NCBI RefSeq assembly: GCF_017353415.1 | Contig: NZ_JAFMPX010000011.1 | Span: 25,904-89,903, forward strand | DNA from: Arthrobacter sp. E3 | GTDB taxonomy: Bacteria > Actinomycetota > Actinomycetes > Actinomycetales > Micrococcaceae | Reading direction: 5' to 3' | DNA length: 64,000 nt | Shown: in pieces, positions 58,407-64,000 of the stretch | How the letters are laid out: every line of letters begins with the position of its first letter | How positions within the stretch are numbered: position 1 is the first letter of the stretch | The notes under the pieces: generated by a model | Database searches by the model: none | Told to the model about the DNA's origin: nothing | Seen by the model: the letters and a program-made list of their open reading frames with translations, nothing else | Translations under genes and position numbers: made by a program

Positions 58407-60038
58407 GTGAAAGTAATTGTGATTGGTGCGGGACTAGCGGGGCTGCGTGCCGCACGCCTAGCCTCCGAACAAGAGCACGACGTCACAGTATTGGAAGCCT
58501 CACAAAGAGTTGGTGGCCGCGTCGATACCGAGCTGGTGAACGGATTTCGGTGCGACCGAGGGTTTCAGCTAATAAATCCTGGCTACCCGGACGCTCGGAG
58601 GGCGCTGAACCTCAAGGACTTGGATCTACATGCATCAGGACGTGGTGTCGCAGTTCGGGATGAGTCTGGTCTGCGGATATTGGCGGATCCCTTCCGGCAC
58701 CCCGCATACCTGAGAGGGTTATTCGGCGGCACGGTCAAGCTAGGCGACATTTCTGCGTTAGTCCGTTGGAACCGCTTTGCAAGCAGCGAATCGCTGTCAC
58801 TGCAGCAAGCCATCAACGACGCTGGCTTCTCAGTGTCCTTTCGCAAGGTCATCGAAAAATTCTTTTCGGGTGTGGTGGCAGACCGGGATCTAAAAACCGT
58901 GGCTTCCTTGGGACGAACATTGGTCTGGTATTTCGCCAAGGGAATCCCGTCGTTGCCGGCGCAAGGAATGTCGGCAGTGGCACATCAGATGGCCGAGCCG
59001 GTCCTGGAACACATCAGATTCTCAACGCCCGTAAAATCCCTCATCAGCCAAAATGGCCAAGTGAGAGTCATCTGCAGCTCCGGTGAAGAGCTGATGGCGG
59101 ACCGGGTGGTGGTGGCCACCGGCCCGAAGGTTAGTGCCCGGCTCACTGGACAGCCAGAGCCAACCATGAATTCCCTCACCACGTGGTGGTTCGATGCTCC
59201 ACATCGTCCCAGTAAGTTGCCTTTCCTCTACCTTGATGTTCGAGGAGATTCCCGGCTGACCCATACTTCGGTGATCTCCAATGTGTGCCCGTCGTATGCC
59301 CCTGCCGGGCGTCATCTGGTCCAAGCAACCGTCGTGGGTGCGCACGATTTAGATGACAGCGAAGTCATGGCCCAAGCCGCCAGCATCATGGGCATCCATG
59401 ATCCCGATTGGAGATTGCTGGTGCGCCACGACATTCCCGATGCTTTGCCCTCCATCGAGCCCGGGCAACGTCCGCTAGTGAGTGGGATCGCTGGAGTGAT
59501 AATTGCCGGTGACACTGCGGAATCCAGCATTCAGGGCGCATTGGCCAGTGGAGATGCAGCCGCCCATGCACTGGGCGGCACAAGAGGAACGGCCAATACG
59601 CGTGAGTCCTTCAACGATACGTTCACCCTAAGGATTCGGTGTATCGGCGATGCCAAGGATGTTTGGGATAAGCTGACCGATCTGGAGAACCACACCAGAG
59701 CCATTCCCTTCACCGCAGTGACGCCAGCACAAAGCCGGATGAGCGATGGTCTGGAATTTGTCGGCCTCACGTCCTTTGGGCCAGTGAAAATGGCAGACCG
59801 CATGGTGGTCCGTCGAGCCGAAGAACCTAGTGAGGGAAATCCAGGACGTCTAAGAGTTTCGAAATTTGGTCCGGTAGCAGGTGAAGTCGAGGCCAGCATC
59901 GAGCAAGATGGCTCTGAGGTCGTGGTCGTATGGCGCCAGAGCCTCCGGCCGGCGTGGCTGCCATGCTGGCTCAGACCCCTTGGAACTGTTGTTGCACGAG
60001 TGGGCTACGGCATTGGCCTGCGTAAACTGCTCACCTGA
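58407..60038 (+). CDS. FAD-dependent amine-oxidase-like oxidoreductase fused to SRPBCC domain
   Basis: 543-aa protein. Residues about 1-395 form an NAD(P)/FAD oxidoreductase of the phytoene desaturase/amine oxidase superfamily: VIVIGAGLAGLRAARLASEQ, the GGRVDTELVNGFRCDRGFQ motif and a C-terminal AGDTAESSIQGALASG. Residues about 405-543 form an SRPBCC (polyketide cyclase/StAR-like) lipid-binding domain (IGDAKDVWDKLTDLENHTRAIPFTAV). The first domain could oxidise an isoprenoid or other hydrophobic substrate held by the second. The start lies in GCCGTGAAAG: GTG at 58407. Confidence 0.87.
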   Translation: MKVIVIGAGLAGLRAARLASEQEHDVTVLEASQRVGGRVDTELVNGFRCDRGFQLINPGYPDARRALNLKDLDLHASGRGVAVRDESGLRILADPFRHPAYLRGLFGGTVKLGDISALVRWNRFASSESLSLQQAINDAGFSVSFRKVIEKFFSGVVADRDLKTVASLGRTLVWYFAKGIPSLPAQGMSAVAHQMAEPVLEHIRFSTPVKSLISQNGQVRVICSSGEELMADRVVVATGPKVSARLTGQPEPTMNSLTTWWFDAPHRPSKLPFLYLDVRGDSRLTHTSVISNVCPSYAPAGRHLVQATVVGAHDLDDSEVMAQAASIMGIHDPDWRLLVRHDIPDALPSIEPGQRPLVSGIAGVIIAGDTAESSIQGALASGDAAAHALGGTRGTANTRESFNDTFTLRIRCIGDAKDVWDKLTDLENHTRAIPFTAVTPAQSRMSDGLEFVGLTSFGPVKMADRMVVRRAEEPSEGNPGRLRVSKFGPVAGEVEASIEQDGSEVVVVWRQSLRPAWLPCWLRPLGTVVARVGYGIGLRKLLT

Positions 60039-60214
60039 AAAGCATCTTCGTCAAAGATGGCCCGCGAGGTTGCCACTGGCCATGTTTCTAGCTGTTTCAC
60101 AGTTCATCACTGTTTTCCTTGGACACCCGGTGCGCTTACGATGCCCGGTCAGCATTCGTAGGGCCGTTGGCCGGACTCCCGCTGGCCACTTCAGAGCCTA
60201 AAGACATTGGGCGG
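60039..60214. other. Spacer between the FAD-SRPBCC gene and the primase-helicase
   Basis: No confident signals were seen. The only candidate gene in the wider 60039-60386 gap is the short zinc-finger-like frame listed separately; the remaining bases show no clear promoter hexamers or repeats. Confidence 0.4.
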
Positions 60215-60322
60215 ATGATCGCGAGACCCGGTTCAGACGACTGGAAGATTGAATGTCCTGCGTGTGGGACCTGGTGGCACGGTGGCAGCAGTGTCCTCAG
60301 CGAACACGACCGCCCGCTATAG
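60215..60322 (+). CDS. Very small zinc-ribbon-like protein, uncertain
   Basis: A 35-aa reading MIARPGSDDWKIECPACG followed by TWWHGGSSVLSEHDRP. One CxxC pair and a His suggest half of a zinc ribbon, and the protein-like composition argues it is translated. The frame is open back to an ATG at 60119. No strong ribosome site was found for either start. Confidence 0.4.
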   Translation: MIARPGSDDWKIECPACGTWWHGGSSVLSEHDRPL

Positions 60323-60386
60323 GGAGCCAACCGGACGCCAGTGACAGGATTCAGCTTTCCCTGCCTTGTCACGACAGAATGGTGTT

Positions 60387-62801
60387 GTGACTGACAACAC
60401 TTCTGAGTTGCCGGAGCAGGATCCGTTGCCTGGCCTCAACGCTGACCGGGACCCTGCGCTGGCCCGTGAGCTGGCAGTGTTGCGGCTGGACAACGCCCGG
60501 CTTCGCAAACTCCTGGAACTGAGCGAGGAACAAGCAGCGGCCGCCCAGGCCGACCAACCAGTCTTCGCCGCCACCATGCCGGACGGCCCGGTGACCATGC
60601 ATTCTGCACCGGAGACCAAGGTCCTGTTCTTTGAAAATCTGTTTCGCTGCCGCAATGACGTGTATGCCACCCGCTGGGAAAACACGAAGGATGGCCGCTC
60701 GGGGTGGGTGCCGGCCGTCGCGGGTGGCTGGCGCAAGGGAACACCGCGGGACAGTGTCGCCTTCCTGAAACTCACCTCCGCCGCCGTCGCCGACCATCTG
60801 AGGGGCACCAAGCACATCGGCCTGTACCCGCTCACCGAAAAGGACACCTGCTGGTGGATAGCAGCGGATTTTGACGGAAACGCAGCAATGATGGATGCCC
60901 TGGCCTACGTCAAGGCTGCCCGGTTCCGCGGAATTCCCGCCGCCCTCGAAATTTCCCAGTCGGGCCGTGGCGCCCACGTCTGGATCTTCTTCACGGAAGC
61001 CATTTCCGCCGCAACGGCCCGCCAGCTGGGCACAGGTCTCATTCACGAGGCCATGGGCCTGCGTGGCAGCATGAGCCTGTCCAGCTACGACCGGCTGTTC
61101 CCCTCCCAAGATGTACACACCGGAAAGGGCATGGGGAACTTGATCGCCGCCCCGCTGAACGGAAAGCGGCGGAACAACGACGGGACAACCCTGTTTCTGG
61201 ACACCACCACCCTCGAGCCTTTTGAAGACCAATGGGCCTACCTGTCCAGCTTGGACAGGCTCACGCCGTCGGCCGTGTATGGGCACATCCGCCGCCTGCC
61301 TTCAGTCCGCTTGGGCAACGAGGTGCGCCGACTTGAATTGCCGCGCGCCTCTAAAATTGTTCCCCGCCCGGCCATGGTCGTACAGGCAACATTCGCGTCC
61401 CGCTTGACCATCCGCTCCACGGACCTCGGCCCGGCCATGATCTCTGCCATCAAGCACGCGGCGTCCATGGCCAATCCCGAATTCTATGACCGGCAGCGGC
61501 AGCGCCGCTCCACCTGGAACATCCCCCGCTACCTGCACTTTTACGACGAGACCCTCGAAGGAGACCTCATCATCCCGCGGGGTCTGCTGCCCTTGCTCCA
61601 GAATCTGGTGGAGTCGGCCGGCAGCACCCTGCGCCTGGATGACCGGAGAACGCCCGGCAACGCACAGGACCTTAAGTTCCTTGGTGTCCTCCGCCCTGAG
61701 CAGCAGCAGGCCATGGACGCCATCGAAAACATCGAGCAGGGCATCCTCGTCGCACCCCCCGGTGCCGGCAAGACGGTCATCGCCTGTGCGGCCATGGCCC
61801 ACCACGGAGTGTCCACGCTGGTGCTGGTCGACCGTAAGGCGCTGGCGGACCAATGGCGGAAGCGGATCCACGAGCTGATAGGAGAGAAACCCGGACAGAT
61901 CGGCGGTGGCAGGTCCAAGACCACCGGAAGAATCGACGTCGCACTTCTGCCCACCCTTGCCCGCCGCGACAACGTGGCCGAACTGACGGAGGGCTATGGT
62001 TTTGTGATTGCGGATGAGTGCCATCATGTTCCCGCCGCGGCGTTCAGCCATGTGATGAACCAGATGCCTGCAAAGCACTGGCTCGGGCTGACGGCAACGC
62101 CTTACCGGCGCGACAAACTTGATGCATTGATGTACCACCAGCTCGGCGACGTGGTGCACACGATCACGGCGACGCCGGCCCAGCAGCTGCCGCGCCATGA
62201 GCGCGAGCTCCCCGCCCCCACCTTGGCGCTGAAGGTGCACCGCACCAAGTATGTTTATACGGATGAGGCCGATCCCAGCGTGCCCGGCGGCATCTCGGAA
62301 ATCTACAGGGACCTGGTGTCCGATGAGGCCCGCCTGCAGCAGATTTACGACGACGTCTTGGCGGCCCATGCGGCCAACTCACGCATCCTTCTGCTCACCA
62401 CATGGAAGGCCCACTTGGAACGAGTCCGAGTCCGGTTTGTCGATGCAGGCTTGACACCGGTGGTCCTTTCCGGTGGCATGAAAAAGGCCGAGACCCGCGC
62501 CGCGGTGGAACTGATCGCCGCCGCCGACCCGGACAAACCGCTGCTGGTGCTGGGCACCGGATCGTTTATTGGCGAAGGTTTTGACGCGCCCAAGCTGGAC
62601 ACGCTGTTTCTTGCTGCACCCATCTCGTTCAAGGGACGCCTGGTCCAATACGCAGGGCGCATAACCAGACCGTTTCCCGGCAAAACTCAAGCAACAGTCC
62701 ATGACTATCACGACGAGCTCACTCCCGTCTTGGCATCGTCCCTGGCCAAGCGAGCGCCCGGTTACGTCTCGCTCGGGTTCCCCGACCCACGGAGGATGTG
62801 A
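60387..62801 (+). CDS. AEP primase-like domain fused to DEAD/DEAH helicase (TOTE-type)
   Basis: 804-aa protein. A short coiled coil (about 20-50; LAVLRLDNARLRKLLEL) is followed by an archaeo-eukaryotic-primase-like domain (about 75-300) with WWIAADFDG (metal-binding DxD, 161-163) and SGRGAHVW. Then comes an SF2 helicase: Walker A APPGAGKT near 455, DECHH near 542, GLTATPYRR and the last motif QYAGRITRP. This domain set is the one databases label TOTE conflict system primase-helicase. A DNA repair or defence role is inferred. GTG at 60387 is the likely start; TTG 60366 is in frame. Confidence 0.88.
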   Translation: MTDNTSELPEQDPLPGLNADRDPALARELAVLRLDNARLRKLLELSEEQAAAAQADQPVFAATMPDGPVTMHSAPETKVLFFENLFRCRNDVYATRWENTKDGRSGWVPAVAGGWRKGTPRDSVAFLKLTSAAVADHLRGTKHIGLYPLTEKDTCWWIAADFDGNAAMMDALAYVKAARFRGIPAALEISQSGRGAHVWIFFTEAISAATARQLGTGLIHEAMGLRGSMSLSSYDRLFPSQDVHTGKGMGNLIAAPLNGKRRNNDGTTLFLDTTTLEPFEDQWAYLSSLDRLTPSAVYGHIRRLPSVRLGNEVRRLELPRASKIVPRPAMVVQATFASRLTIRSTDLGPAMISAIKHAASMANPEFYDRQRQRRSTWNIPRYLHFYDETLEGDLIIPRGLLPLLQNLVESAGSTLRLDDRRTPGNAQDLKFLGVLRPEQQQAMDAIENIEQGILVAPPGAGKTVIACAAMAHHGVSTLVLVDRKALADQWRKRIHELIGEKPGQIGGGRSKTTGRIDVALLPTLARRDNVAELTEGYGFVIADECHHVPAAAFSHVMNQMPAKHWLGLTATPYRRDKLDALMYHQLGDVVHTITATPAQQLPRHERELPAPTLALKVHRTKYVYTDEADPSVPGGISEIYRDLVSDEARLQQIYDDVLAAHAANSRILLLTTWKAHLERVRVRFVDAGLTPVVLSGGMKKAETRAAVELIAAADPDKPLLVLGTGSFIGEGFDAPKLDTLFLAAPISFKGRLVQYAGRITRPFPGKTQATVHDYHDELTPVLASSLAKRAPGYVSLGFPDPRRM

Positions 62802-62877
62802 GCGGACTGTCTGCAACCAACGGCATCTCTCTCGCCGTCACGCTGCGCCACACGCCGAACTTGGCGGGCGGCGCCCT

Positions 62878-63288
62878 CTACCCCGCGGCCGTGAATGAGA
62901 GCAGCACGCGCGAGATGTCCCGGTGCAGCTCCGACTCCAGATAGTCCGACGGCTCAATACCGCTGCGCATCAACTCCATGGCGCTGACCTTTGCACCGAT
63001 CCGAACCGTACCAACACCTGGCCATTGGAACAGGTTCGCGTACATGCCGCACTCCGGCTTGGCACCGGTCATGTTGACCGAATAGCTGGAGTAGATCCCC
63101 TCGTGCTCTACTTCCAGGATGGGCGTGCGCTCGCCAATGGGCGTCGACGCCAGATGCATGCCCGGCACCGGCTCCTCCCACAGCGTCATCGATTCGTCCA
63201 GACCAGCCTGCCCCGGTGCGCAGGCCCCTCCCAGCCCGTTCATTCCCTCAGTCATGCTGATGGTGATGCCCGATGCCGGATCCGTCAC
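62878..63288 (-). pseudogene. Fragment of an unknown, possibly exported protein
   Basis: The frame reads TVTDPASGITISMTEGMNGLGG through LESELHRDISRVLLSFTAAG with normal protein character. Its upstream codons still read protein-like (PNPSGDTTT) up to a stop at about 63320, with only a GTG as start. That looks like a C-terminal piece that lost its beginning. No family recognised. Confidence 0.45.
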
Positions 63289-63554
63289 CGTGGTGGTGTC
63301 TCCCGAGGGGTTTGGCTAAGGTACCCCTCAACGCCAGTGATGACATCACCTTCGCCGACCATACCGTTTTCGAATTCCACGGCACGCGCCTGTATACGGA
63401 CGCCGGCACACTTGCGAACGAGAAGTTGGTCATGGATACCAGGAACGACGACGGCGGACCCGCCATCGCGCCTCATCTCGCCGACGCTTTCCTCGCCCAA
63501 CAGGCCAAAGTCCTTTTGGGCGGGACTAATGAGGCACTACGCAGTTATCTGTAA
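63273..63554 (+). pseudogene. C-terminal fragment of a second unknown protein
   Basis: From about 63320 the frame reads VPLNASDDITFADHTVFEFHG then TNEALRSYL, protein-like and in one frame, while the first dozen codons are antisense to the neighbouring fragment. No ribosome site is seen. It appears to be the 3' part of a gene joined here by rearrangement. Confidence 0.4.
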
Positions 63555-63580
63555 GAATTATTGGCAAATTCTTACAGATA
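63546..63580. repeat. 14-bp perfect inverted repeat
   Basis: TATCTGTAAGAATT and its complement flank a 7-nt ATTGGCA centre. It is AT rich in a GC-rich context, overlaps the end of the upstream fragment and lies before the 63629 frame. It could be a terminator, an operator or a mobile-element end. Confidence 0.7.
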
Positions 63581-63628
63581 GACGTATAAATGTAACAAAG
63601 ATACCCCGATTCTGACAGTTAGGTCCCC

Positions 63629-63889
63629 ATGCGGCAGTCCACACAAGATGACGGTAATCTCGGCCCCCTTACCCTAGAAGAACCGACGCTCGTACATGAG
63701 CCAGCACACGTCTTTCCTTCCGGGAACTACGAGACATTGACGTGGGAGGGGAACGCCGATGCCTTTCGCCAGAGCATGGCGCTGGGGATCCTATCTGGCG
63801 AGCACTATGATGCCTTTGTCCCGCCAATGATCGCCAACACCAGGTTCCAACCTTCAGGACATACTCTCGCCTTAGGGTTCGCGATGTAA
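63629..63889 (+). CDS. Hypothetical protein, possibly truncated
   Basis: 86-aa frame with protein-like composition (YETLTWEGNADAFRQSMALG, GEHYDAFVPPMIANTRF) and no recognised domain. It ends in two stops (TAA TAA) just before the putative insertion-sequence end, so it may be a gene cut at its 3' side. No clear ribosome site. Confidence 0.4.
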   Translation: MRQSTQDDGNLGPLTLEEPTLVHEPAHVFPSGNYETLTWEGNADAFRQSMALGILSGEHYDAFVPPMIANTRFQPSGHTLALGFAM

Positions 63890-63933
63890 TAACTTGTAAT
63901 TTTGGTTTATGTCCGGCCAGGACTGTGTTAAGG

Positions 63934-63951
63934 ACGCTGATCCATCAGCGT
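63934..63951. repeat. Short inverted repeat near insertion-sequence end
   Basis: ACGCTGAT-CC-ATCAGCGT, perfect 8-bp arms with a 2-nt centre, 8 nt past the stop of the probable transposase. It may be that gene's terminator or part of the element's end. Confidence 0.5.
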
Positions 63952-63958
63952 GGGATTG

Positions 63959-64000
63959 TTACGCAGTGGCGTGCGGGGCGAGGGTGTAGTTCCAGTCGCC
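63959..64000 (-). CDS. C-terminal end of a probable transposase (ISAzo13-like), cut by window edge
   Basis: Thirteen codons and TAA, reading GDWNYTLAPHATA. The WNYT(I/L)xP ending is one I associate with ISAzo13-family transposases. Only this tail is inside the window, so the family is tentative. Confidence 0.4.
   Translation of the reverse strand, partial: GDWNYTLAPHATA

Noticed and set aside
1..64000. tRNA, rRNA, CRISPR array, riboswitch
   Set aside because: No cloverleaf-like, rRNA-like or regularly spaced repeat pattern was found by eye, and no glycine riboswitch-like element was recognised before glyA.

Overview
The window looks like a piece of a high-GC actinobacterial chromosome, most plausibly Arthrobacter or a close relative in the Micrococcaceae. 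This is inferred from codon usage, the non-classical SdhA type, the treX-treY-treZ order, narGHJI, the GAF-ANTAR regulator and the heterotetrameric sarcosine oxidase next to glyA. No rRNA, tRNA or CRISPR array was seen. Coding density is high; the exceptions are about 1 kb at 22.6-23.6 kb and the disturbed right end.

Layout. (1) 0-11.6 kb, respiration: the end of a succinate dehydrogenase/fumarate reductase operon (sdhA partial, sdhB), a complete narGHJI nitrate reductase operon, a GAF-ANTAR regulator on the other strand, and a flavohemoprotein (hmp) that detoxifies nitric oxide. (2) 11.6-27.3 kb, one-carbon amine catabolism: a tightly overlapping minus-strand operon glyA-soxB-soxD-soxA-soxG-sdaA-purU, a divergent GntR regulator, a YkvI-type membrane transporter, an MHS-type MFS transporter, a creatinase and an IclR regulator. 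Together these encode creatine -> sarcosine -> glycine plus methylene-THF -> serine -> pyruvate. Two distinct operator-like palindromes sit just downstream of good -35/-10 boxes: one shared by glyA and the YkvI gene, the other at the MFS-creatinase promoter. (3) 27.3-40.1 kb, a stress-flavoured island: SOUL heme protein, SDR, alpha/beta hydrolase, cardiolipin-synthase-like PLD protein, small hydrophilic proteins, a Rieske-DUF2231 fusion, topoisomerase IB, Dps and a general-stress FMN-binding protein. Embedded in it is an overlapping three-gene operon (acyl-CoA-dehydrogenase-like; PIG-L deacetylase fused to a NodS-like methyltransferase; GT2 glycosyltransferase) whose chemistry resembles nodBCS and whose product is not known to me. 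(4) 40.5-47 kb: the treX-treY-treZ trehalose operon. (5) 47-50.4 kb: a copper/heme secretion cluster (His/Met-rich membrane protein, CopC, PCu(A)C lipoprotein, Tat-exported DyP peroxidase) behind a perfect palindrome. (6) 50.4-60 kb: DUF4389 membrane protein, a second glycogen-debranching-like enzyme, a small MerR regulator, a membrane-anchored pentapeptide-repeat protein, aldo/keto reductase, DJ-1/PfpI protein, and a FAD oxidoreductase fused to an SRPBCC domain. (7) 60.4-64 kb: a primase-helicase of the type annotated in TOTE conflict systems, then gene fragments, a 14-bp inverted repeat and the end of a probable transposase, suggesting a rearrangement scar.

The main candidates for new biology are the Nod-like three-gene operon, the two operator systems wiring creatine/sarcosine catabolism, the unassigned YkvI transporter inside that regulon, and the FAD-SRPBCC fusion.
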